Shown in pieces: positions 40,826 through 50,223 of a stretch of DNA of 64,000 nt; the first letter of the stretch is position 1; each line of letters opens with the position of its first letter. The notes beneath the pieces were generated by a model. The model worked only from the letters and a program-made list of their open reading frames with translations, was not told the DNA's origin and did no database searches. Both the position numbers and the translations under genes were made by a program. Source of the stretch: G958295935 sp965224235 (GTDB lineage: Bacteria > Chloroflexota > Dehalococcoidia > Lucifugimonadales > Lucifugimonadaceae); the NCBI GenBank assembly GCA_965224235.1, contig CBDCYP010000002.1, positions 1,426,001-1,490,000 of the forward strand. The letters are read 5' to 3'.

Positions 40826-43191
40826 TACGGAACGAGTGTGAGCACGGACTCGGAATCTTCTGGCGATCTTTCGTCGCCGAACGGCAGGAAGTGGTAGCGG
40901 CCGGCAAGCCACTCCGGCAGTTGGTCGCAGTAGTGCTCCGAGCCTGGATGGCCTGACTGGCCCTGGGACTCGACCGCCCACATTCCGTCCTGACCCAGGT
41001 CGCTGATCAGGCGGTAGTTCGCGCCCATCAGAGCTCCCCAGTTCGGATCGAATCCGGTGTTGCAAACCGTTACGCCGTTTCCACCAACAGGCAGACCACC
41101 CCGGTCCAGCAGTTCCCCCAAGTCGCCCCGGTCCGTCAACACGTGACGCAGGTGTATTTTGTGGAGGGTTCCCCATTTCCACGCGTCCATGTCCGGCCCA
41201 AGCCGCCCTTCTATTTCGTCCAGCGCTGAACTCATCGCATCAACGATGGCCTGCTCACGGTCGTTCCCTGCGAACCAGTTGGCGGCATCCGAGTGGAGCA
41301 GGGACGCCGCTATTCCCCCGCAGTTTCCTTCAAGCGCCGTCGCAAGATGACCGCCGAACCGCTCCTCAGAAACTCGCCTCGACCATCTGTTGAAAAACAC
41401 TTCGAAAATCGATGCGCCAACAGATTCCGGATCCATCCGGTGGTCCCACTCCTCCAGGCGCGTCAACGCCTCGCGAATACGCGGGTCATCGCTACCGCCC
41501 AATATCGGCGACAACGCGGGCATGGCCTCGTCCGCCCTGAGTGCGCGGGTGTCCTGGTGCATCTGCCCGAACGCGTCCTTGTTAAACGAATCTCGTTCCT
41601 CGATCATCTGCCGGATACGTCTGGCCCGATGGCCGCTCGACCATGCGCCGGAAAGCGGATACGGGAAGTCGTTTGGAGCGGTTCGGTTGTTGGCGCTTGC
41701 AGCCCAACCTCGTTCAGGGTCTACAAGGCGCGGCATGTTCTCGTGAGGGATCAACCCTTTCCACTGGTGTTCAGGGTCCCAACCCGGCCGGTAGCCGAGG
41801 CGCTGCGCCGTTCGTACCGGGATTCCACCGACGGACTGGTACCCGAAGTGCCCGTCCACGTCGGCGGCCATCATGCTCCAGGTGGGAACCCTCCATCCGC
41901 GGATCGCGTCCCGAAACGCCTCGACCGAGTCGGCGCGATCTACTCCCAGCAATGAACTAAGCCAGCCGCATTCTGTGGCGCCAAGCCACTTGAGAGACAC
42001 GGGTCCGGCGCTGTCGCCTCCAGCCGGCAGTAGTTCGTCCACGATCGGTCCGTTGCGGGAAAACCGGATCGTCCTGGAGACCGATTCTGCTCCGCGAACG
42101 CGGATTGTCTCGACCAGCGTGCGTTCAGCCTCCCAGTCGCCGTCGAACAGGAAATTGCCCGGGTTGTCGGGGTCGGTGCGTTCCTGGTACAGGTCCCGTT
42201 GCGAGCAGATATTGTTGGTTATGGCCCACGCGATACGCCTGTTGCGGCCAAACATTACCGCGGGCATACCGGCGTACGCCATGCCGGTCACGTCGAACGA
42301 GCCGCCGGACAACTGCACTTCGTACCAGCACGACACGGCGGCGAACGCTATATGCGGGTCGCTTGCGACCATCGGTTTTCCCGACTCCGTACGCGCCCCG
42401 CTCACAACCCAGTTGTTGCTGCCGAGGCCCTCTTGCGGGTCGCCTATTACGTTTCCGACGGCCTGCAGCCCTCCTTGAGCAGGCGGATATGAACCGGCAG
42501 GGAGGATGCTCTCGTCTTCGGCTTCACCGGTTAGAAACGCCTCGAACAGTTCATCGCTGCCCAGCGCGCGCTTCGCCAACTCGGGACCGACGATCACGGG
42601 GAAACGAACTGTCAGGTAGTAGCGAAACTCGGTGGCGATCGCCAGACAGTCGATCGGAGACCACGGCGCTGGCTCATAGTCCAGTAGAGCGAATTCAACG
42701 GGAAGGCAATCACGTGACTTTTCCATGAACGCATTTACGCCGTCGGAGAAGCTGTTGAGCAGCGAACGGGTCTCGTCCGGAAGGGTCTCCCACTCCGCCA
42801 GCGCGATGCGATTCAGGCCGACCGTACGAGCGATTATGTCGAGTTGCAGTCCGTCCTCGCCCAGCACTTCCGACAGCGTTCCGTGACCCTTTCGACGCAG
42901 GTAGTCGAGTTGAAACAGCCGATCCTGGGCCATGGCATAGCCGAAGGTGAAGAAGAGGTCCGCGTCGTTCGAGGCGCTGATGTGCGGCGCCCCCCAGCGG
43001 TTTCTGGTAATGCGCGCATCGCCCGACACTCCCGCTTCTATAGTCCCGCCGGGGTCCGGCACGCGCCGCCGCGTCTCTTCGTCCCACCACTCGTCGAACT
43101 CAGCGCGCGACATCCCCGCGAATTCACACACCTGGCCGATAGATTCTCCGGCGCCAAGTCGGGCCAGCAGTTCGTTTGAATTCGATGACAT
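40825..43191 (-). CDS. Penicillin acylase family (Ntn) hydrolase 1
   Basis: N-terminal-nucleophile amidase, 788 aa, that hydrolyses an acyl amide bond such as those in acylated amino acids or homoserine lactones. The precursor would cleave between Gly257 and Ser258 (GLG|SNNWVVSG), leaving Ser as nucleophile of the beta chain. Other family landmarks are TRNRWGAPHISA, the GYAMAQDRLFQLDYLRR helix, VASDPHIAFA and NRTAPNDFPYP. Unusually for this mostly periplasmic family there is no signal peptide; instead about 45 N-terminal residues (including LARLGAGESIGQVCEFAGMS) resemble a helix-turn-helix. A GGAGG ribosome-binding site precedes the ATG. It follows the M28 peptidase gene by 19 bp, forming an operon. 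Substrate unknown. Confidence 0.92.
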   Translation of the reverse strand: MSSNSNELLARLGAGESIGQVCEFAGMSRAEFDEWWDEETRRRVPDPGGTIEAGVSGDARITRNRWGAPHISASNDADLFFTFGYAMAQDRLFQLDYLRRKGHGTLSEVLGEDGLQLDIIARTVGLNRIALAEWETLPDETRSLLNSFSDGVNAFMEKSRDCLPVEFALLDYEPAPWSPIDCLAIATEFRYYLTVRFPVIVGPELAKRALGSDELFEAFLTGEAEDESILPAGSYPPAQGGLQAVGNVIGDPQEGLGSNNWVVSGARTESGKPMVASDPHIAFAAVSCWYEVQLSGGSFDVTGMAYAGMPAVMFGRNRRIAWAITNNICSQRDLYQERTDPDNPGNFLFDGDWEAERTLVETIRVRGAESVSRTIRFSRNGPIVDELLPAGGDSAGPVSLKWLGATECGWLSSLLGVDRADSVEAFRDAIRGWRVPTWSMMAADVDGHFGYQSVGGIPVRTAQRLGYRPGWDPEHQWKGLIPHENMPRLVDPERGWAASANNRTAPNDFPYPLSGAWSSGHRARRIRQMIEERDSFNKDAFGQMHQDTRALRADEAMPALSPILGGSDDPRIREALTRLEEWDHRMDPESVGASIFEVFFNRWSRRVSEERFGGHLATALEGNCGGIAASLLHSDAANWFAGNDREQAIVDAMSSALDEIEGRLGPDMDAWKWGTLHKIHLRHVLTDRGDLGELLDRGGLPVGGNGVTVCNTGFDPNWGALMGANYRLISDLGQDGMWAVESQGQSGHPGSEHYCDQLPEWLAGRYHFLPFGDERSPEDSESVLTLVP

Positions 43192-43210
43192 GAATGAGGC
43201 CTCCGGGCGA

Positions 43211-44593
43211 TCACATGGTCCTGACTACCGTGCCGCGTTGCGCTTCGATCTGTTTGGTGATCTGTCGAACGTCTAGGTTGTTTGCAGGCCAGTCTACAGG
43301 CGGGACATGGGATAGCCGCAGCAACAGCCGGGCCAGGAATCCGGCGTACTCCTTCAGTTCCCGCACCCTGACCTTGTCGGCGGTATCGCTGCTGCTGTGT
43401 CCGAACTCGACGTCGGGGTGCCTCGCGACGAATCTCCAGCGCCATAACCCGCCTGAATGTATTCCGGCCCGTGCGAACGAAAACGTATCACCCGATGCGT
43501 CATATTGGGCGATGACGTGGCACTTGAATCCTTCGTTCAAGGTATCGAGTTGGCCCTGGATAAAGTTGCGCAGATCGGGGAACTGGAGCGCCACACCTTT
43601 TACGTTTCCTGTTGCCAACTCGTCGAGGTGGACCGCCAACCTCGGAGGTGTTTCCTGTCCGTGATGTCGAGCCACGTAGGCGGACGAACCTTGAAGTACC
43701 TGCTCCTCAGCTCCGAACGTCACGAATCGAATCGACCTGCCCGGTCGAACGCCTTGTTCTCTGGCCAAACCGGCCAGGATTCGGGCGGTCTCCATTACGA
43801 CCGACGACCCTGATCCATTGTCGTTCCCCCCAAATGAGTCCGGCGTCGTGTCGAAGTGAGCCCCAAGCAGCAGGTGCTCCTCCGGCCACTTTTCACCGGC
43901 CAACTCACTAACGACGTTCCTCGATGTGGTGTCTATGTATGTTGCATCAACCTCGACGGTCGCCGCGGCGTTACGCGCAGCGCGATTGCGGAGTCTCGCG
44001 CCGTCTTCCCGTGAAGTCTGAATCGTCGGCAGGGGTCCGCCGTTTATTTCGCTGTCCCGCCAGTCGTTGGCCGACGTGTGATTAGTGCGGCGGCCGCCGT
44101 GAGGGCTCGGAGTTATGACGACACGCGCTCCCTCGGCTGCAAGGTCGGTTAGACGAGTCGTGAACAGTCGGGGCGGCGAAAATGGCTCAAACCCGGTGTC
44201 CATCAGCGCTATCGCGCCCTGAAGACTCCCGCCCAATCGGTCGATCTCGTGGGGCATTCCGTATCCCGCGTCGACCAACGGGCCCGACAACGAAACCGAA
44301 GGGCAAAACAGAGTGGGCCGGGCGTCTATGACCCAACTCTCTTCGCCCGCAACGGTGATCGCAACTGAGTCGCAACGCCACGTCTTGAGCGGAAACGGCT
44401 CAAACTCAACGTTTTCGAGACCGTATGACGCGAATTGCTCCGCTATGTACTGCGCTGCTCGCAAGTCCCCGTCGGAACCGGCCCACCGCACGCCGATGTC
44501 GTCGCACAGCGCTTGTATATGCCCCGGTATCGACGATCCGACCCAGGCCTCCCCCATGATCAAGCGGTCGGCGGCGCCAATATCAATACTCAA
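43211..44593 (-). CDS. M28-family metallopeptidase with PA-like insert
   Basis: Zinc aminopeptidase/carboxypeptidase of family M28, 460 aa. All five expected metal ligands can be seen: His and Asp of LLGAHFDT, Asp of GGNDNGSGSS, the Glu pair in FGAEEQ, Asp in VHLDE and the C-terminal His in FGHSSSDTADK. A protease-associated-like insert lies at about residues 100-210. No signal peptide, so it would act on peptides after import. The start is a TTG at 44593 with GGGGCAGGAA just upstream. It is flanked on the same strand by the two penicillin acylases, and all three may be one operon for cleaving acylated peptides. Confidence 0.9.
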   Translation of the reverse strand: MSIDIGAADRLIMGEAWVGSSIPGHIQALCDDIGVRWAGSDGDLRAAQYIAEQFASYGLENVEFEPFPLKTWRCDSVAITVAGEESWVIDARPTLFCPSVSLSGPLVDAGYGMPHEIDRLGGSLQGAIALMDTGFEPFSPPRLFTTRLTDLAAEGARVVITPSPHGGRRTNHTSANDWRDSEINGGPLPTIQTSREDGARLRNRAARNAAATVEVDATYIDTTSRNVVSELAGEKWPEEHLLLGAHFDTTPDSFGGNDNGSGSSVVMETARILAGLAREQGVRPGRSIRFVTFGAEEQVLQGSSAYVARHHGQETPPRLAVHLDELATGNVKGVALQFPDLRNFIQGQLDTLNEGFKCHVIAQYDASGDTFSFARAGIHSGGLWRWRFVARHPDVEFGHSSSDTADKVRVRELKEYAGFLARLLLRLSHVPPVDWPANNLDVRQITKQIEAQRGTVVRTM

Positions 44594-44653
44594 TTCCTGC
44601 CCCTTAATTCATTCCTGCCGGGCTTGCGGTGTGGTCCTGCCGTCTTGGCGTGT

Positions 44654-47041
44654 TCAACTTGTGGACCGCCCTGCGGGACTGTACGGCGGTTCCTGCGAGG
44701 ATGTTCCGAATTCGAACTCGGCTATTTCCTCAATGTCTGTGATGTCCATGAGAAGCGGATGGTACTCCCCGGCCAATGATTCTTCTATGCGATCTGCGTA
44801 GTGTGGGCTGCCGGGTTGCCCCGACTGTCCCGTCAACGTAGCCGCCCAGGCCGTTGCCGGTTCCGCGAAGTCGACGAACAGTCGGTAGCTCACGCCCGAA
44901 GTATTCCTGAACCCCGTGGCAGTTTCAGAGGGACGGCGGTTGTTGATTGCGCCGCCGCCGCCAGGGCAGGAGAATGGGCCGAGATCGAACACTCTCTTGG
45001 CTTCACTGCTAGTAGCCACAGGATGCTCATACATGACGATGTGCGCCTGCTCCCACATCCAGTTGTCCGTGTCGGGGCCAAGGGCTCCCGCCAAATATTC
45101 GTACGCAGCCACGGCCGCGGATCGCATCATCCTGTGGGCCTGTCCGCGGAATCCCGGGATGGCCTCGCCCATCAACACGGCACGGGGAAGGTCGCCGGGG
45201 CTTTCTGCCGATAGTTGGCCTGCGTAATCGCCGGCCAAAGCCAGGGTTATGAGCCTTGCAAATCTTGGCCATAAAGCCGCCCACACGGCGGCGGCGTTCT
45301 GGTCGGGGTCGAATCGACAGTTCCATTCCCGGAGAATGCCGGCAAGCGATATCAAACGGGGATCATCCGATTCAGAAAGTTGGTGGGCGACAGCATCTTT
45401 CAAACAACGGGCCCGCGTGTCGAGTGAGTCTGACTGAATATCGCGCACGACTTCGGGATCCACTGGGGTATCGCCGGTGAGCAGTTCGGCGATACGCTGC
45501 ATTCTGTATCCGTCCGCATATGCGCCGGTCATGCCTTCGAGCAGGTCAGGCGAAGCAGGTGTGTTATTTGCGCTGGCCACCCACCCGCGCCCGGGATCGT
45601 GCAAGCCCGGCAGGGAACGCGTTCCCACATATCCCGTCCACTCATCTTCCGGACCGATCCCGCGCGTGCCGCGGGTGGTGGTGCGGCGAACCGGGATCGA
45701 GCCGCACATCTGGTAACCGAAATGGCCCTTCGAGTCGGCGTAAACCCCGTTCCAGACCGAAAGCCGCCACTCGTCGAAAATTGCCCGGATCTGTTCAGCC
45801 GATTCAGCGCGATTCAACGCCACCAGGACCCGGGCGTCGCCTATCGTCTCGTGCCCTACCCAGCGAAGAGAAATCGGCCCGTCTCCCTCGGGATCGACCG
45901 CTGGGATGAAATCGTTTACGACGGGACCTCTCCGCGTGAGACGCACGATCAACTCGACGGGATCGCTTCCGCGCACGTCGATGCGTTCACCGCGCGTTTC
46001 GAAACGCAACCACCGATCACGGTCCCTGTAAAGATTCGGGTCCGCGGGCGCTATTTCCTCGTGGTATAGATCGCGGGTCGAAGTAACGTTGTTGGTCCTG
46101 CCCCATGCCGCGCCGCGAGTGCGCCCGAACACGACCGGCGGCGCGCCCGGATACGCTGCGCCAATACAGTCGATCCCCGGAGCCGACAGGTGTTGCTCGT
46201 ACCACATGCCGGGGAACGCAACGGGCCAATGCGGATCGGAAGCGAGGGCCGGCTTGCCCGAGGTTGTGATGGACGGACCGGCAACCCAGTTGTTAGAGCC
46301 CGTGCCGTCGTCCCCGCCGCCGTCAAACCGCGAGTTGCGTCGGGCCTCCCCGGGGACGATCAACTCGCCTGATTCTGGGCTAAGCAGGATTTCCGCAACT
46401 TCAGGGTCGGCATACCGAAGCAGTCGTTCAGCGGCCACGATCTGCTGCAGACGGCCGGTAAGCGTCCACCAGAAATACCGGAGGATCACGAGCGAGTCGA
46501 GCGGCGTCCACGGCTCCGGCTCATATTCAAGGATGTCGAATTCTACCGGCAGGTTGTCCGCCGCCAACTCGATCCACCTGTTGACCCCTGCCGCGTAAGC
46601 GTCCAGCGCGCCTAACGTCGTATTGTCCAGGGAATCCAGTTCCAACTTTGCGGCCTGGAGCAAGCCGATCGTGCGGAACTCCATGTCGGACCGGACACTG
46701 TTTTGGCCGAGTATCTCGGCCAATCTACCTCTGGCGAGTCGTCTCCGGTAGTCGAGTTGCCAAAGTCGATCCTGAGCCTGTACGAGACCGGTGGCGAAAT
46801 TCAGTTCGATAACGTCGGGGGCGAGTATGTGAGGAATCCCGTATCTGTCGCGGACTACCCTGGCGCCTCCCGCGGGATTCTTCGCCGAACCCAGAATTTT
46901 TTCCGGCATCTTTGACTCCAGATACCGTCGCTCCAGACTGGCGTATTCGTTTTCAGGAACGCCGATTCTGTTGCAGAATTCCTGCCGCGATTCGGCGCCG
47001 CGCAGGACCGCGCCCGGCCGTGATTCATCCTGTCTGTACAT
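44654..47041 (-). CDS. Penicillin acylase family (Ntn) hydrolase 2
   Basis: A 795-aa paralogue of the acylase at 40825-43191. The cleavage site is Gly248|Ser249 (GTG|SNNWVAGP); RDRYGIPHILAP, GLVQAQDRLWQLDYRRR and LASDPHWPVAF are conserved. It too has no signal peptide, and starts with a polar segment (SRQEFCNRIGVPENEYASLE) similar in kind to the extension of the first acylase. The reading frame stays open far upstream to 48769, but that part is antisense to a clear binding-protein gene; the ATG at 47041 gives the expected length. It is the first gene of the minus-strand group and diverges from the second ABC operon. Confidence 0.92.
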   Translation of the reverse strand: MYRQDESRPGAVLRGAESRQEFCNRIGVPENEYASLERRYLESKMPEKILGSAKNPAGGARVVRDRYGIPHILAPDVIELNFATGLVQAQDRLWQLDYRRRLARGRLAEILGQNSVRSDMEFRTIGLLQAAKLELDSLDNTTLGALDAYAAGVNRWIELAADNLPVEFDILEYEPEPWTPLDSLVILRYFWWTLTGRLQQIVAAERLLRYADPEVAEILLSPESGELIVPGEARRNSRFDGGGDDGTGSNNWVAGPSITTSGKPALASDPHWPVAFPGMWYEQHLSAPGIDCIGAAYPGAPPVVFGRTRGAAWGRTNNVTSTRDLYHEEIAPADPNLYRDRDRWLRFETRGERIDVRGSDPVELIVRLTRRGPVVNDFIPAVDPEGDGPISLRWVGHETIGDARVLVALNRAESAEQIRAIFDEWRLSVWNGVYADSKGHFGYQMCGSIPVRRTTTRGTRGIGPEDEWTGYVGTRSLPGLHDPGRGWVASANNTPASPDLLEGMTGAYADGYRMQRIAELLTGDTPVDPEVVRDIQSDSLDTRARCLKDAVAHQLSESDDPRLISLAGILREWNCRFDPDQNAAAVWAALWPRFARLITLALAGDYAGQLSAESPGDLPRAVLMGEAIPGFRGQAHRMMRSAAVAAYEYLAGALGPDTDNWMWEQAHIVMYEHPVATSSEAKRVFDLGPFSCPGGGGAINNRRPSETATGFRNTSGVSYRLFVDFAEPATAWAATLTGQSGQPGSPHYADRIEESLAGEYHPLLMDITDIEEIAEFEFGTSSQEPPYSPAGRSTS

Positions 47042-47236
47042 TGTCGTAACCTGTCCGGCCGTTACGCGTTCCGCGAGTCGACGGGAATCGCTCCGGGCAG
47101 CCAAATTGGAACGCAATCGCAACAAATGGCGGCGTCTCTTTCGACATGGTCTATTCCTGTCCCAGGTGCAGCATGATATTATTTCCCCATGTTTGGGCTG
47201 CGGATGACAGTCCACCACCGAGGAGGCTCTCCTGAA

Positions 47237-49078
47237 ATGAATATATTTACAAGGCGGAAGAGCGCGTTGATCAGCGTGTTTATCGCTGCGGCGCTGGCCA
47301 TCGCCGTTGCCTGCGGAGGAGACGACGGGCCAGCCCCTGCGCCCAAGGCTCCCGCAACTGCCGCGCCCGCCGCGACAGCTATGATGGCTGCGACAGCCGT
47401 ACCTGCCGCAACGGCCATGCCCGCCGCAACGGCCGCGATTGCCGCAACGGCCATGCCCGCCGCAACGGCAGTGCCCGCACCCACGGCTAGGCCTGCCGCT
47501 CCAACCGCGACAGCCCCGGCAATGATGCAAGGGCCTGCGAACCCCGAAAGATACGGCGGCAATTTGACCGTGTCTCTTGGCGCCGCGATCTCCACTCTGG
47601 ACGTTCACAGAACCACCGGTACCACGGCGAATACAATCGCCTACGCGGTGCAGGAGTTCCTGTTCGCTTACAACGAACAGCTTCAGGCTCAGCCCCTGCT
47701 TATCGACACGTGGGAGACCAGTTCGGACGGCTTGACGTGGGACTTCAAACTGCGAGACGGGCTCAAGTTCCACAACGAAAAGGCCGTGACGTCTGAGGAC
47801 GCAGTGCAGTCCTGGATCAGATGGGCAGAACGAGACAACTACGGCTCGCTCATATTCGGCTTTATTGACGACATTTACACGACCGGCGACCTGACGTTCC
47901 AGATCGAAATGGTCGAACCTACGGCCCTTGTGCTTGAAGGTATGGCACGAATCGGCGGGTACTACCCGTACGTCATGCCGCCTGAGATGTACAGCGTTCC
48001 GGCAGCCGACGGCGCAAGCGTATTGATCGGTACCGGTCCGTACAAGTTCGAGGAGTGGATACCTGGAGACCACCTGCTTGTAGAGCGGTTTGAAGACTAC
48101 CTGCCGGTCGAAGGAGAATTCTCCTTTATGAGCGGCGAGAAGATCGCGTACTTTGACACCGTTGACTACGTGGTCGTCCCGGACACCAACGCCCGCATCG
48201 CGGCGCTGAGGACTGGCGAGATCGACGTTATCGACGGAGAGATCCCCAGCGACTTCGTGGACACTCTGGCCGAAGACGCGAACTTGACAGTTGAGATCTT
48301 CTCCAATAACGCGACTCGTGACGGCGCCTGGATCGACAACGTCGACGGTCCGTTCGCCGACGGTGCGGTGCGGCAAGCGTTCGCCATGGCCTATCCGGTC
48401 GAAGACGCTCTCCGCGCAGCGGTTGGCGACGAGCGGTTCTGGGACCTTTGCCCGTCCATGATGGTGTGCGGCGGCAACAAGTGGGGCGGATTCGATGACT
48501 TCTCCGCTGACGTCTACGACGCCCGCGACACGGCTGGCTCGGACGGCCTGACTGGCCTCGAACGGGCCAAGAAGATCATCGAGGACAAAGGCCTCGTTGG
48601 TTCTCCCATCATCGTGTTGCAGGCCGCGGACCGGCCGCGATTCTCCGGACCGGCAGAGATTTCCCGCCAGACACTGGAAGAACTCGGCTTCGATGTTGAG
48701 TTCAAGGTGACTGACTGGGCAACGCAGACCAACTGGCGTGAAAAGCCCGAGTTGTGGGACGTGTTCCACACCGCTGGCGGCGGCGCCTGGGGGACAAACC
48801 CGCTGCTGAACAGTTCACTGGCCAAGAACAAGTACTGGAATAAGTACCAGGACGAGTCCGGCCGGATGACTGCGCTCACTCAGGAACTGGCGCGTGCCAC
48901 GTCGGCGGACGACCAACTCCGGATCGTCAAGGAAATGCAAGAGGTGTTCTGGAACGACATCCCTTACGTTTCTTTCGGCGACACTTACTCAGCTGCTGCC
49001 TACAGGGCCGACATTCAGGGAGTGAAGAAGTTCCGCGGTCAACCCTTTAACGTGTTCAACTCCTGGCGTTCCAACTAG
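47237..49078 (+). CDS. ABC transporter substrate-binding lipoprotein with Ala/Thr/Pro linker
   Basis: Family 5 solute-binding lipoprotein, 613 aa. The hydrophobic leader ends in lipobox AIAVACGG. After the Cys comes a 60-residue low-complexity stalk made of AATAMPAATA-like repeats, then the SBP_bac_5 domain from GGNLTVSLG with the motif WDFKLRDGLKFHNEKAVT. The ATG at 47237 follows AGGAGG at 10 nt; sixteen more residues upstream are possible but would precede the signal peptide. It leads an operon with two permeases, a small lipoprotein and two ATPases. A strong hairpin 31 bp after its stop probably reduces read-through, so more binding protein than permease would be made. Confidence 0.93.
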   Translation: MNIFTRRKSALISVFIAAALAIAVACGGDDGPAPAPKAPATAAPAATAMMAATAVPAATAMPAATAAIAATAMPAATAVPAPTARPAAPTATAPAMMQGPANPERYGGNLTVSLGAAISTLDVHRTTGTTANTIAYAVQEFLFAYNEQLQAQPLLIDTWETSSDGLTWDFKLRDGLKFHNEKAVTSEDAVQSWIRWAERDNYGSLIFGFIDDIYTTGDLTFQIEMVEPTALVLEGMARIGGYYPYVMPPEMYSVPAADGASVLIGTGPYKFEEWIPGDHLLVERFEDYLPVEGEFSFMSGEKIAYFDTVDYVVVPDTNARIAALRTGEIDVIDGEIPSDFVDTLAEDANLTVEIFSNNATRDGAWIDNVDGPFADGAVRQAFAMAYPVEDALRAAVGDERFWDLCPSMMVCGGNKWGGFDDFSADVYDARDTAGSDGLTGLERAKKIIEDKGLVGSPIIVLQAADRPRFSGPAEISRQTLEELGFDVEFKVTDWATQTNWREKPELWDVFHTAGGGAWGTNPLLNSSLAKNKYWNKYQDESGRMTALTQELARATSADDQLRIVKEMQEVFWNDIPYVSFGDTYSAAAYRADIQGVKKFRGQPFNVFNSWRSN

Positions 49079-49109
49079 TCAGGACAACGATCCACAAGCC
49101 ATTAAAGGC

Positions 49110-49149
49110 GGTCGGCCGGTGCGTATTGCATCGACCGGCCGTCTTTGTT
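49110..49149 (+). terminator. Hairpin with T-rich tail after binding protein 2
   Basis: CGGCCGGT (49113-49120) pairs with ACCGGCCG (49134-49141), followed by TCTTTGTTG. It sits between the binding protein and its permeases, where a partial terminator is common in ABC operons. Confidence 0.65.
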
Positions 49150-49281
49150 GCTACCTTCCCGAGCGCCCGGATGCGTCTCGCTGTAATGGATCACCGGCCA
49201 CACAAACCAACTAGAACGGCCGGGAACGAAAACGTCGCGACCTAATGTGCACAGGGTGCCGGGTCCAGCTATAGAGGCCAT

Positions 49282-50223
49282 TTGACCGCCTACATCATCA
49301 AACGCTTACTCGCCATAATCCCGATTCTGATATTTGTCGGGGTGGTGACGTTTTCGCTTGTTCACATCGCGCCCGGGGACGCGGCCAACATCATGGCCGG
49401 AGACTACGCAGGGCCGGACGACGTAAAGATAATTCGCGCAGAGCTGGGACTGGACAAGCCCGTTTTGCAGCAGTTCTTCGAATGGATCGGAAGGACGGCG
49501 AGGGGCGACCTGGGCTCGTCGATCTTCTCCGGGATCCCAGTGGTCGAACTCGTCCGGTTAAAAATCGGCGCCACGCTCAGCCTTACCGTCACAGGCGGGA
49601 TCCTGGCAATCCTGATCGGAATTCCAATCGGAGTATTGGCCGCATGGAGAGCAGGTACGCTCACCGACCGAATAATCCAGTTGTGGGCCGCCGCAGGTAT
49701 CTCGATCCCGGGTTTCTGGCTCGGCTTCATCATGATATGGGCCTTTTCGGTAAACCTGCGGATATTCCCCGTGATCGGCTACGTACCTCCCACGGAGAGC
49801 ATCGTCGAATGGATCAGGCACATAACCCTGCCCTCCCTACTTCTGGGAGTTACCAGTTCCGCAGTCATCATCCGGATGACACGCGCCTCTTTGCTGGAAG
49901 TATTCAGGGAGGACTACATCAGAACTGCGCGCTCGAAGGGTCTCGCCGAATCAGCCATACTCTTCAGGCACGCGTTGCGTTCCGGGGCCATACCAGTCCT
50001 CACGGTAATAGGCTTCCTTGCGGCGGCCCTCATTACCGGTACCGTAGTAACAGAGACGGTATTTACGATACCCGGGCTTGGACGACTCGTCGCCGATGCG
50101 GTGCAGACGAGGGACTTCCCGATCGTTCAATCGCTCCTGATGCTCCTCGCCTCGGTGTACGTTATCGTAAACCTTATCGTCGATATCTCCTATGTCGTTG
50201 TAGACCCAAGGGTGAGGCTGTAG
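49282..50223 (+). CDS. Peptide-type ABC transporter permease (DppB-like)
   Basis: Membrane permease, 313 aa, with six predicted spans starting YIIKRLLAIIPILIFVGVVT. The EAA loop ASLLEVFREDYIRTARSKGL (about residues 200-219) docks to the ATPases. The start is a TTG at 49282 with GAGG 6 nt upstream. The next gene's ATG begins directly after the stop codon, so the two permeases are tightly coupled. It belongs with the binding protein at 47237 and the ATPases at 51895-53957. Confidence 0.92.
   Translation: MTAYIIKRLLAIIPILIFVGVVTFSLVHIAPGDAANIMAGDYAGPDDVKIIRAELGLDKPVLQQFFEWIGRTARGDLGSSIFSGIPVVELVRLKIGATLSLTVTGGILAILIGIPIGVLAAWRAGTLTDRIIQLWAAAGISIPGFWLGFIMIWAFSVNLRIFPVIGYVPPTESIVEWIRHITLPSLLLGVTSSAVIIRMTRASLLEVFREDYIRTARSKGLAESAILFRHALRSGAIPVLTVIGFLAAALITGTVVTETVFTIPGLGRLVADAVQTRDFPIVQSLLMLLASVYVIVNLIVDISYVVVDPRVRL

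Noticed and set aside
44654..48769. A single 1371-codon minus-strand open frame
   Set aside because: Only the part up to 47041 encodes the penicillin acylase. The rest is antisense to a clear ABC binding-protein gene and shows no protein motifs.
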